From an uncultured Polaribacter sp. (GTDB taxonomy: Bacteria; Bacteroidota; Bacteroidia; Flavobacteriales; Flavobacteriaceae): DNA of 64,000 bases. The notes under the pieces were generated by a model. The model saw only the letters and a program-made list of their open reading frames with translations. It searched no databases and was not told the DNA's origin. Of this stretch, positions 27,903 through 35,703 are shown in pieces (position 1 is the stretch's first letter; each line of letters starts with the position of its first letter). The stretch spans positions 99,719-163,718 of the forward strand of contig NZ_CANLXV010000009.1 of assembly GCF_947495205.1 (NCBI RefSeq), read 5' to 3'. A program made the position numbers and the translations under genes.

Positions 27903-28550
27903 ATGGCAAAAGACTTAAGTAATTACCGTAAATCTTACGAAAAACAAGAATTTTTAGAAAGTACTTGTCCAAAAAACCCTATGGAATTATTTCAAACTTG
28001 GTTTAGAAATGCAGATGAGTCTAATACTGTAGAAGAAACCAATGCAATGAATATTAGCACCATTGGTAAAGATGGTTTCCCTAAAAATAGAATTGTTTTA
28101 TTAAAAAAGTTTACTTGGGAAGGTTTTATATTCTACACCAATTATACTTCAGAAAAAGGAAAAGCCATAGAAGAGAACAACAATATTTGTTTGTCTTTCT
28201 TTTGGCCGGCTTTAGAACAACAAATTATTATTAAAGGACAAGCAGAAAAATTAGCAGAAAACTTGTCTGATGGTTATTTTGAATCAAGACCAAATGGTAG
28301 CAAATTGGGCGCTTGGGCATCTAACCAAAGTAGTGTTGTAAGCTCAAGACAAGAATTAGAAGAAAACTTATCAACCTTAGAAAAGAAATACGAAAACAAA
28401 GAAATACCAAGACCAAAACACTGGGGTGGTTACTTGGTAAAACCAATAGCTATAGAATTTTGGCAAGGGAGACCTAACAGACTACATGATAGAATTTTAT
28501 ACGCTTTACAAGAAGATTTTTCTTGGAAACTAGAAAGATTAGCACCATAA
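27903..28550 (+). CDS. pdxH: Pyridoxamine 5'-phosphate oxidase
   Basis: A 215-residue FMN enzyme that oxidises pyridoxine or pyridoxamine 5'-phosphate to PLP. Family motifs run from NAMNISTIGKDGFPKNRIVLLK and FYTNYTSEKGKAIEENN to SKLGAWASNQSSVVSSRQEL and the C-terminal IEFWQGRPNRLHDRILY, which binds substrate phosphate. Length is typical. PLP is the cofactor of HemL elsewhere in the window, but there is no operon link. Confidence 0.96.
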   Translation: MAKDLSNYRKSYEKQEFLESTCPKNPMELFQTWFRNADESNTVEETNAMNISTIGKDGFPKNRIVLLKKFTWEGFIFYTNYTSEKGKAIEENNNICLSFFWPALEQQIIIKGQAEKLAENLSDGYFESRPNGSKLGAWASNQSSVVSSRQELEENLSTLEKKYENKEIPRPKHWGGYLVKPIAIEFWQGRPNRLHDRILYALQEDFSWKLERLAP

Positions 28551-28581
28551 TTTTTATATTTACCCTATCAACTTAAAAAAA

Positions 28582-29070
28582 ATGAAAACTCTTTATATTG
28601 TGCGACATGCAAAATCTTCTTGGGAATATTCTGGCATAAAGGACATTGACAGACCTTTAAAAAAAAGAGGAATTAAAGATGCGCATTTAATGGCTAAATT
28701 TATTTCTAAAGAAATAGAAAAGCCAGATGTTTTTGTATCTAGTAGTGCTAACAGAGCACTGCATACAGGCATAATTTTTTGTGAAAATTTAGGTTACCCA
28801 TTAGCAAACCTTCAAATAAAGAAACAATTATACAGTTTTAGTGATGGTTATTTGGTTAAAACTGTAAAAGCCTTAGATGATAGCTTTAATTCTGCCATTA
28901 TTTTTAGTCATGATCATGGTATTAATTCTTTTGTAAACAAATTTGGTAGTACGCCTATTTCTCATGTAGCAACCTGTGGTATTATTGGCATTCAATTTGA
29001 AGACAAACATTGGAAAAACATTAAAAAAGGAAAAACAATTTTAGTTGATTTTCCAAAAAATCATAAATAA
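28582..29070 (+). CDS. SixA-type histidine phosphatase
   Basis: A 162-residue protein of the histidine phosphatase superfamily with the RHA motif in LYIVRHAKSSW (His phosphoacceptor) and the second His in IFSHDHGINSF. SixA removes phosphate from phosphohistidine on HPt proteins; here the target is unknown. It is 32 bases after pdxH and 7 bases before the Ppx gene, a pairing common in Flavobacteriia. Confidence 0.9.
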   Translation: MKTLYIVRHAKSSWEYSGIKDIDRPLKKRGIKDAHLMAKFISKEIEKPDVFVSSSANRALHTGIIFCENLGYPLANLQIKKQLYSFSDGYLVKTVKALDDSFNSAIIFSHDHGINSFVNKFGSTPISHVATCGIIGIQFEDKHWKNIKKGKTILVDFPKNHK

Positions 29071-29077
29071 AAAGGTT

Positions 29078-29977
29078 TTGTTAGACATAAAAAAATACGG
29101 CGCCATAGATATTGGTTCAAACGCAATTCGTTTATTAATTGCCAACGTTATTGTTTCCGAAGAAAAAGAACCACAATTTAAAAAATCTTCTTTAGTTCGT
29201 GTGCCTATTCGTCTAGGTGCAGATGCCTTTAATGGTAAAGGTATTATTACAAAAGAAAATGTAACTAGAATGGTAAATGCCATGAAGGCATTTCAACTAC
29301 TTATGAATGTACATAATGTAGAACATTACAAAGCCTGTGCAACATCTGCTATGAGAGAAGCTAGTAATGGAAAAGAAGTGGTTACACAAATTTTAAAAGA
29401 TACAGGTATAAAAATAGATATTATTGGTGGTAAAGAAGAGGCTGCCATTATATCTTCTACAGATTTAAGTGAATTAATAGACGGCAATAACACCTATCTT
29501 TATGTAGATGTTGGTGGTGGTAGTACAGAATTTACTATTTTTTCTAAAGGAAAAATTATTACCTCTAAATCTTTTAAAATGGGTACAGTGCGTTTGCTTA
29601 ACAATAAAAAGTCTGTAAATAAAGAAATATTTGCAAACGTAGAAAAATGGATAAAGAAAAATACTAAAGACTATAAAAAAATAGCCTTAATAGGTTCTGG
29701 CGGAAATATTAATAAACTTTTTAAAATGTCTGGTAGAACTGAAGGAAAACCAATTTCTTTTATTTATTTAAGCGCGCAATACCAATTTTTAAAGCAAATG
29801 TCTTATAATCAGAGAATATCAGAATTAAGTTTAAACCCAGATAGGGCAGATGTTATTATACCTGCTACCAAAATTTACCTATCTGCAATGAAATGGAGCG
29901 GTGCCCGTAAAATATTTGTTCCTAAGATAGGACTCTCTGATGGTATTATAAAAAGCCTATTTTATAATAAAATTTAA
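29078..29977 (+). CDS. Ppx/GppA-family phosphatase (exopolyphosphatase)
   Basis: A 299-residue actin-fold phosphatase: phosphate-1 loop GAIDIGSNAIRLLIANV, YLYVDVGGGSTEFTIFS, and ALIGSGGNINKL. It is the short single-unit form without the C-terminal HD domain of E. coli Ppx. The start chosen is a TTG at 29078 (MLDIKKYGAIDIG); an earlier TTG at 29045 would overlap the SixA gene and add eleven residues before the first strand. Whether the substrate is polyphosphate or (p)ppGpp is open. Confidence 0.88.
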   Translation: MLDIKKYGAIDIGSNAIRLLIANVIVSEEKEPQFKKSSLVRVPIRLGADAFNGKGIITKENVTRMVNAMKAFQLLMNVHNVEHYKACATSAMREASNGKEVVTQILKDTGIKIDIIGGKEEAAIISSTDLSELIDGNNTYLYVDVGGGSTEFTIFSKGKIITSKSFKMGTVRLLNNKKSVNKEIFANVEKWIKKNTKDYKKIALIGSGGNINKLFKMSGRTEGKPISFIYLSAQYQFLKQMSYNQRISELSLNPDRADVIIPATKIYLSAMKWSGARKIFVPKIGLSDGIIKSLFYNKI

Positions 29978-29992
29978 AAGTTTACTTAACTT

Positions 29993-30026
29993 TTTGTTAA
30001 CTCTTTTTAACTTTTCTTTATCTTTG
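29993..30026 (+). promoter_or_regulatory. Promoter of the OmpA-family gene
   Basis: TTTG at 29993-29996 and TATCTTTG at 30019-30026 with a 22-base spacer match TTG/TAnnTTTG. The leader before the ATG at 30089 is about 58 bases. Confidence 0.6.
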
Positions 30027-30088
30027 CTGTGACCTTTAGAAAAATAGTGTGTCTTAAAGGTGTATATAAATCAAAAACTATTATAATT

Positions 30089-31189
30089 ATGAAAAAAATT
30101 TTACTAGGAGCCGCATTCTTAATGTTTGGCGCAGTAACTTTCGGACAAGATTTACCATCAAACCCAGAACCAGGAAAATGCTACGTACGTTGTAAAACTC
30201 CAGAAGTATGGAAAAACGAGGATGTTACTATAGAAGTAGCTCCTGCTTACAAGAAAATTGTAACTTATCCTGCAACTTTTGAAACGATTACAGAAAGAGT
30301 ATTAGTTAAAGAAGCAGATCAAAAATTAGTAGTAGTACCAAGTGTTTGGGAAACTAAAACGATGACTTATGTTGGTAAAGAAGATGCTAGCAAATTAAGC
30401 GTTATAAGAGCTACTTTTGGATCAGATTCTCAAGTAATTGAAACTAAAGCAGCTTCTGCTGTTTGGGAAATGAGTGAAAAAGCTCCTGATTGTGAGTCTA
30501 GTGATCCTAACGATTGTAGATACTGGTGTTTTAAGCCAATTCCTGCAAAATTTGTAACAGTTAATCAAACAACTTTAGAAAAAGATGCTTCTACTGTAAG
30601 TTCTCCAGTAGATGGTTACAATAAAACGTATACTAAAAGAGTAATGGTTAAAGGACCAACAACAAAAATTATTGATGTTCCTGCTGTATATTCTACTATT
30701 AAGAAAATCGTTTTAGTAAAAGATGCTTACAAAGAAGAGGTTACTATACCTGCTAAATACAAAACAGTTACTAAAGAAGTTTTAGTTAACAAAGGTGGAT
30801 TAACAACTTGGAAAGAAGTTGAATGTGAATTAGTAAACAATACACCTTTACCAATTAACTGGAACTTAGGTAGTGCTACTTTAACTTCTGCTGCTAAAAG
30901 AATTATAGACGCTCGTTTATTACCTATCTTAAAAGATGGTGTAGCTGTAGCAATTGAGTCTCATACAGATTCAAGAGGTTCTAAAGTTAATAACCAACAA
31001 TTATCTGAAAGAAGAGCACAAGCTGTAACGAACTATTTAATTTCTAAAGGTGTAAACCCAAGTCAATTAACTGGAAACGGTATGGGTGAATCTAAATTAA
31101 CAAATAGGTGTGCTGATGGTGTTTCTTGTACAGAAGCACAACACAGAGCTAACAGAAGAACTACTTTTAGAGTAATTAACCAAAAGTAA
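30089..31189 (+). CDS. OmpA family outer-membrane protein
   Basis: A 366-residue secreted protein starting MKKILLGAAFLMFGAVTFGQ, a clear signal peptide; an in-frame ATG 60 bases earlier would put a non-signal stretch in front and lies just after the promoter. Residues 30-250 contain repeats of the pattern PA.(Y/F).T(I/V)...VLVK. The C-terminal 110 residues are an OmpA/MotB peptidoglycan-binding domain (IESHTDSRGSKVNNQQLSERRAQAV, HRANRRTTFRV). It probably anchors the outer membrane to the cell wall. Strong promoter and terminator suggest high expression. Confidence 0.9.
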   Translation: MKKILLGAAFLMFGAVTFGQDLPSNPEPGKCYVRCKTPEVWKNEDVTIEVAPAYKKIVTYPATFETITERVLVKEADQKLVVVPSVWETKTMTYVGKEDASKLSVIRATFGSDSQVIETKAASAVWEMSEKAPDCESSDPNDCRYWCFKPIPAKFVTVNQTTLEKDASTVSSPVDGYNKTYTKRVMVKGPTTKIIDVPAVYSTIKKIVLVKDAYKEEVTIPAKYKTVTKEVLVNKGGLTTWKEVECELVNNTPLPINWNLGSATLTSAAKRIIDARLLPILKDGVAVAIESHTDSRGSKVNNQQLSERRAQAVTNYLISKGVNPSQLTGNGMGESKLTNRCADGVSCTEAQHRANRRTTFRVINQK

Positions 31190-31217
31190 TCTTTTATTAA
31201 AATCTTTTAAAGATTTA

Positions 31218-31250
31218 AAAGCCGAAGTAATTATTTACTTCGGCTTTTTT
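31218..31250 (+). terminator. Terminator after the OmpA-family gene
   Basis: A 13-base stem AAAGCCGAAGTAA / TTACTTCGGCTTT with a four-base loop, then T residues. Confidence 0.9.
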
Positions 31251-32105
31251 ATGCTTAAAATTCTTGTTATTTTAAAGTTATAAAGTATTAGAATACCTAT
31301 GTTTCATAAATTTTTAGCTATGAATTAATAAGAATAATGATGTAAGATCTTAAATTAATACAAAGGGTTATATTATTATTTTTCTAGTATTTTTACACTA
31401 CCATCACTAAAATTGACGCTATTCTTTCCCTTTTAAGTTTATTCATTTCATAGAAATGGAATAAAAAACGATACTTAAAAACATGATCAAAATTCTTAGT
31501 TTATACCTAACCTAAACATTTTTTATTCCTTCTAAAAATTGCTAATTTTTTTGACGATATAAAATAAATAATTCAAAAAAAATAAAAACAACGAATTTCA
31601 TAACTATTTCATTCCATAGAAAATAATGTTAATCCAAAATTGAATAATGTATTGAAAACAACAACAAAAAACCTGAGTAAAACAGCTATTCAAATTTGTT
31701 ATTCAGATGCTATTTTCCATTTCATAAACAACTTTTCATTACTACTTCGTTTCAATCCTAATGATGAAAAATAAAGCGACAATTATTCAATTTATGAAAC
31801 CATAAAATGATACATAAAGAATAGAAAAAAATCTGTAAGTAAATTATTTTCTTTAAAATGTATAAAAGCAAGACAAGAAAACTAAAAAAAGTATAAATGA
31901 AGTTTATTTTGAATAGAATTACATAAAATATTATAGAACTTACAACATAATACGAATCTAAAACTATAGTAGCACCATTTAAAAAAAAGCATACAATTAA
32001 ATCACTATAAAATTAGATCTCATAATTGCTAAGCTGTATAGTGTTCTAATGTATTATTCAGTTGCAATTAACCTATTAAGTTAAAAGTTTAAATTGCTAC
32101 ATTAT
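31251..32105. other. Long gene-free gap between convergent genes
   Basis: About 850 bases with no supported reading frame. TTTCATAA appears at 31302, 31596, 31720 and, reversed, at 31792-31799, and a small hairpin CATTTC-ATA-GAAATG lies at 31444-31458. Since both flanking genes end here, no promoter region is needed, so the length is unexplained; decayed sequence or an unrecognised RNA is possible. Confidence 0.5.
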
Positions 32106-32615
32106 TTAGTAGTTTTCTATAACGGAGTTTATAAAAGGATAGTAATATTCAGTTAAAATTAATCCTTTTTTATAACCAATCATAGCTCCTTTATGATTTA
32201 CAAAAACCAAAGTTGGGTAAGATTTAACCTTATATTTTCTAATTAAATCATAATTCTCTTTCATTCTTTTTGGAGTAACTAAATCTTTGTTCTGCGGATT
32301 ATTTATTTCATGTAAAATTAAATCTTTATCGGCTATCGCTTTAAATTTATCTGAGTGAAATAACTTCTTATCTAAAACTTTACATGGGCCACACCAATCT
32401 GAACCCGTAAAATAAAGTAATACAGGTTTATTTTGCTTTTTAGATTTTTTTAAGGCTTTTTTAAAATTGTCTTCCCATTTAAGAAAAGATTCTTTTTCTT
32501 TTACCTCATCTATATGGATTGCCTTACCATACAACGGCAAATTATCTGCCTCATCTTGAGCAAAAGTTAAAGCAGAAATACAAACAAAAAGAAAGTTGAA
32601 AAATAATTTATTCAT
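32106..32615 (-). CDS. Secreted thioredoxin-family protein
   Basis: A 169-residue protein. The start at 32615 gives a clean signal peptide (MNKLFFNFLFVCISALTFAQ); the upstream ATG twelve codons earlier does not. A thioredoxin-like domain follows with GSDWCGPCK (Cys75, Cys78) and the cis-proline region VKSYPTLVFVNHKG. It likely acts on disulfides in the periplasm. lpxK begins just upstream of it in the same direction. Confidence 0.85.
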   Translation of the reverse strand: MNKLFFNFLFVCISALTFAQDEADNLPLYGKAIHIDEVKEKESFLKWEDNFKKALKKSKKQNKPVLLYFTGSDWCGPCKVLDKKLFHSDKFKAIADKDLILHEINNPQNKDLVTPKRMKENYDLIRKYKVKSYPTLVFVNHKGAMIGYKKGLILTEYYYPFINSVIENY

Positions 32616-32653
32616 AAAAAGTTTATTAAAAATAATCAAATATAATACCAAAG

Positions 32654-33679
32654 TTAATTATTTTCTTTTAAATGCGCATCAATCAATGCATTAAAAATTA
32701 AAGACTGGTCATTTAAAAAGCTAGTTTTTATAGGTAAATAACTTAAATTTTCAATGCTACCTTTTAATCTTACGTAATCCTTTTCTGTAGTTAAAATTAT
32801 TTTTTTCGAAGATTTTATTTCTTGAAACTGATTTTGAATAGCCAAAATATCTGTTTCTGAGAAATGATGATGATCTGAATAAACCAAATGTTTAAAATTA
32901 ACTTGTAAACCATCTAAGTAATTTACAAGCGGTTTTGGGTTGGCAATTCCCGTAACCAACAAAACATTGTAGCTTTCTAATTCATTAACAGCAAACTCTT
33001 TATCTCCTAAAACTAATGTACCATAAGAAATACCTGTAAAAAATATTTGTTTATTAAATTGAGCAAATCTTTTTCTAATGATTTGTTGCTCTTTTACAGC
33101 TAAATCTAAGGGGCATTTTGTAATTAAAATTACAGTACTTCTATTTGCTCCTGCCCTATTTTCTCTTAGATTTCCTGTTGGTAACAAAAAATCATCAATA
33201 AAAAGATCTTGATATTTTGTTAGTAAAATATAAAAGCTACCTTTTACTTTTCTATGTTGATAAGCATCGTCTAGCAAAACAACATCTGGCTTTTTTTGTG
33301 CAAGCAATTGCTTAACTCCATGCACTCTATCTTCATCTACAGCCACACTTATTTTATTAAATTTTTTAAAATACTGTAAGGGTTCATCACCAACTTCTGT
33401 AGCAGTATGCGTGTTATTTAATAAAATAAAACCTTTTGTTTTTCTTTTATAACCTCTACTTAAAACACTAGTTTTAAAATCATTTTGTAATAGCCGAATT
33501 AAATATTCTATTTGTGGCGTTTTACCAGTGCCTCCAACACTTAAATTACCAACCACAATAACAGGTATTTTAAATGAAGTCTGTTTAAAAATACCGAAAT
33601 CAAAAAATAAATTTCTAATTCTAGTAACCAAATCGTAAATTAAAGTAAAAGGAAATAATAAGAAGCGTATTTTTTTCAT
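32654..33679 (-). CDS. lpxK: Tetraacyldisaccharide 4'-kinase
   Basis: A 341-residue inner-membrane-associated kinase that phosphorylates the lipid A disaccharide at the 4' position. The N-terminal hydrophobic helix, the P-loop GGTGKT at 49-54 in VVGNLSVGGTGKTPQIEYLI, LSRGYKRK, and LLDDAYQHRKV are all family marks. Flavobacterial lipid A is often dephosphorylated later, but the enzyme is retained. It transcribes toward the thioredoxin gene. Confidence 0.96.
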   Translation of the reverse strand: MKKIRFLLFPFTLIYDLVTRIRNLFFDFGIFKQTSFKIPVIVVGNLSVGGTGKTPQIEYLIRLLQNDFKTSVLSRGYKRKTKGFILLNNTHTATEVGDEPLQYFKKFNKISVAVDEDRVHGVKQLLAQKKPDVVLLDDAYQHRKVKGSFYILLTKYQDLFIDDFLLPTGNLRENRAGANRSTVILITKCPLDLAVKEQQIIRKRFAQFNKQIFFTGISYGTLVLGDKEFAVNELESYNVLLVTGIANPKPLVNYLDGLQVNFKHLVYSDHHHFSETDILAIQNQFQEIKSSKKIILTTEKDYVRLKGSIENLSYLPIKTSFLNDQSLIFNALIDAHLKENN

Positions 33680-33725
33680 TACAACGAAAATACTGCATTT
33701 TTATGGAATCTTAGATAGAAAATAT

Positions 33726-33733
33726 TAACTTTG
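33726..33733 (+). promoter_or_regulatory. -7 element of the Nif3-like gene
   Basis: TAACTTTG matches TAnnTTTG and leaves about 15 bases of leader before the ATG at 33754. Confidence 0.5.
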
Positions 33734-33753
33734 AATATCTAAAGAACTTAAAT

Positions 33754-34848
33754 ATGATTGTAAAAGAAGTAACCAATTATTTAGAAGAATTAGCGCCACT
33801 AAACTATGCAGAAGATTTTGATAATGTTGGTTTATTGGTGGGTAATTATTCTACGGAAGTAACAGGAATTTTAGTTACCTTAGATACTTTAGAGGAAACA
33901 GTAAATGAGGCCATTGCCAAAAAATGTAATTTAATAATTAGCTTTCACCCTATTATTTTTGGTGGTTTAAAAAAGCTAAATGGTAATTCTTATGTAGAGC
34001 GAGTTGTTTTAAAAGCCATACAAAATAACATTGCAATTTATGCCACACATACCGCTTTAGACAACTCTGTAAATGGTGTTTCTGCTAAAATGTGTGAAGT
34101 TATTGGTTTGCAAAACACTAAAATTTTAATACCCAAAAAAGGGATTATAAAAAAACTAACCACATTTGTACCCATAGAAAATGCGCCATCCTTAAGAAAT
34201 GCACTTTTTAAAGCAGGTGCAGGTAGTATTGGCAATTATAGCAATTGCTCATTCAATGTAAATGGAGAAAGTACCTATAAAGGCAATGAGTATACAAACC
34301 CTACAAAAGGAGAAAAAGGGAAGTTGCACACAGAGACAGAAACTAGAATTTCTGTAGTTTTTGAAAGTAAAAATGAAGGTGAAGTTTTAAAAGCGATGCA
34401 AAAAAATCATCCATATGAAGAAATTTCATACCAATTAAATACAACAGAAAATGTGCATCAACATATTGGTATGGGCATGGTAGGTGAATTGCCACAACCA
34501 ATGATTGAAAAAGATTTTTTATCCTATTTGAAAAAAACAATGAAAACAGATTGTGTAAGACACTCTAACTTAATTCATAAAAAAATAAAAAAAGTAGCAG
34601 TTTTGGGCGGCTCTGGCAGTTTTGCAATAGAAAATGCTAAAAAAGCTGGTGCACATGTTTATGTAAGTGCAGATTTTAAATATCATGACTTTTTTAAGGC
34701 CGAAAACAGTATTCTTTTAGCAGATATTGGTCATTATGAGAGCGAACAGTTTACAAAAAACCTTTTGGTTGATTATCTTACGAAAAAATTTAGTAATTTT
34801 GCAATCGTTTTATCAGAAAAAAGTACAAATCCTATATATTATATATAA
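33754..34848 (+). CDS. Nif3-like dinuclear metal center protein
   Basis: A 364-residue protein of the NIF3/DUF34 family. The metal-binding parts are the N-terminal FDNVGLLVG and ISFHPIIFGG with YATHTALDNSVNG, and the C-terminal ADIGHYESEQF. The extra middle section (about residues 130-230; FVPIENAPSLRNALFKAGAG..., HPYEEISYQL) is the CutA/PII-like insertion of the long YqfO-type members. Members form toroidal hexamers; a GTP cyclohydrolase-like role has been proposed, unproven here. It is two bases from the next gene. Confidence 0.92.
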   Translation: MIVKEVTNYLEELAPLNYAEDFDNVGLLVGNYSTEVTGILVTLDTLEETVNEAIAKKCNLIISFHPIIFGGLKKLNGNSYVERVVLKAIQNNIAIYATHTALDNSVNGVSAKMCEVIGLQNTKILIPKKGIIKKLTTFVPIENAPSLRNALFKAGAGSIGNYSNCSFNVNGESTYKGNEYTNPTKGEKGKLHTETETRISVVFESKNEGEVLKAMQKNHPYEEISYQLNTTENVHQHIGMGMVGELPQPMIEKDFLSYLKKTMKTDCVRHSNLIHKKIKKVAVLGGSGSFAIENAKKAGAHVYVSADFKYHDFFKAENSILLADIGHYESEQFTKNLLVDYLTKKFSNFAIVLSEKSTNPIYYI

Positions 34849-34850
34849 AC

Positions 34851-35624
34851 ATGGCAAAAAAGAAAGAAATTTCAGTTGAGCAAAAATTAAGAGCACTATA
34901 TGATTTACAATTAATAGACTCTAGAATTGACGAAATTAGAAACGTTAGAGGAGAATTACCTTTAGAAGTAGAAGACTTAGAAGATGAAGTTGCTGGTTTA
35001 AATACACGTATAGCTAACTTAGGAGAAGATGCAGCCAACCTAGAAACAGAAATTAAAAATAAAAAACAGGCTATTGAAAACTCTAAAACCTTAATGGTTA
35101 AATATGAAGAGCAACAAAAAAATGTTAGAAATAACAGAGAATTTGATTCTTTAGCTAAAGAAATAGAATACCAAGATTTAGAGATTCAATTGGCTGAAAA
35201 AAGAATTAATGAGTATAAAGCCAAAATTGCTCAAAAAAATGAGGTTATTGATCAAACCAAAGAAAAGTTAGCAAAACAAGAGCAACATTTAAAACATAAA
35301 AAAGCAGAATTAGATGCTATTTTAAATGAAACTCAAAAAGAGGAAAAATTGTTAGCTGAAAAATCTGAAGAGTTTGCAAAGTCTTTAGATGAGCATTTAT
35401 TTAATGCGTATACAAGAATAAGAACTAAAGTTAAAAATGGCTTAGCAGTAGTTGCTATAGAAAGAGGCGCTTCTGGTGGTTCTTACTTTACAATTCCGCC
35501 ACAGGTTCAGCTAGAAATTGCAAACAGAAAAAAGATTACTATAGATGAGCATAGTGGTCGTATTTTAGTTGATGCAGCTTTAGCAGAAGAAGAAAAATTA
35601 AAAATGGATAAATTATTTGCCTAA
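34851..35624 (+). CDS. CT398-like coiled-coil protein, zinc ribbon degenerate
   Basis: A 257-residue protein. Residues 10-180 form a long two-stranded coiled coil. The C-terminal region (GASGGSYFTIPPQVQLEIANRK... to DEHSGRILVD) aligns with the C4 zinc ribbon of the CT398/DUF164 family, but all four cysteines are replaced (SGGS for CxxC and DEHS for CxxC) and the protein contains no cysteine at all. Known relatives bind RNA polymerase sigma-54 or flagellar parts; the role here is unknown. It is probably cotranscribed with the Nif3 gene, as in many bacteria. Confidence 0.85.
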   Translation: MAKKKEISVEQKLRALYDLQLIDSRIDEIRNVRGELPLEVEDLEDEVAGLNTRIANLGEDAANLETEIKNKKQAIENSKTLMVKYEEQQKNVRNNREFDSLAKEIEYQDLEIQLAEKRINEYKAKIAQKNEVIDQTKEKLAKQEQHLKHKKAELDAILNETQKEEKLLAEKSEEFAKSLDEHLFNAYTRIRTKVKNGLAVVAIERGASGGSYFTIPPQVQLEIANRKKITIDEHSGRILVDAALAEEEKLKMDKLFA

Positions 35625-35650
35625 TTCTTTATCTTTTTAAATCATAAAAA

Positions 35651-35681
35651 AAAACTCGAAGTCGCAACTTCGAGTTTTTTT
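35651..35681 (+). terminator. Terminator after the CT398-like gene
   Basis: AAAACTCGAAGT (35651-35662) pairs with ACTTCGAGTTTT (35667-35678) around CGCA, followed by T residues. Confidence 0.88.
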
Positions 35682-35703
35682 ATGCATTAATTTTAGATTC
35701 CAT

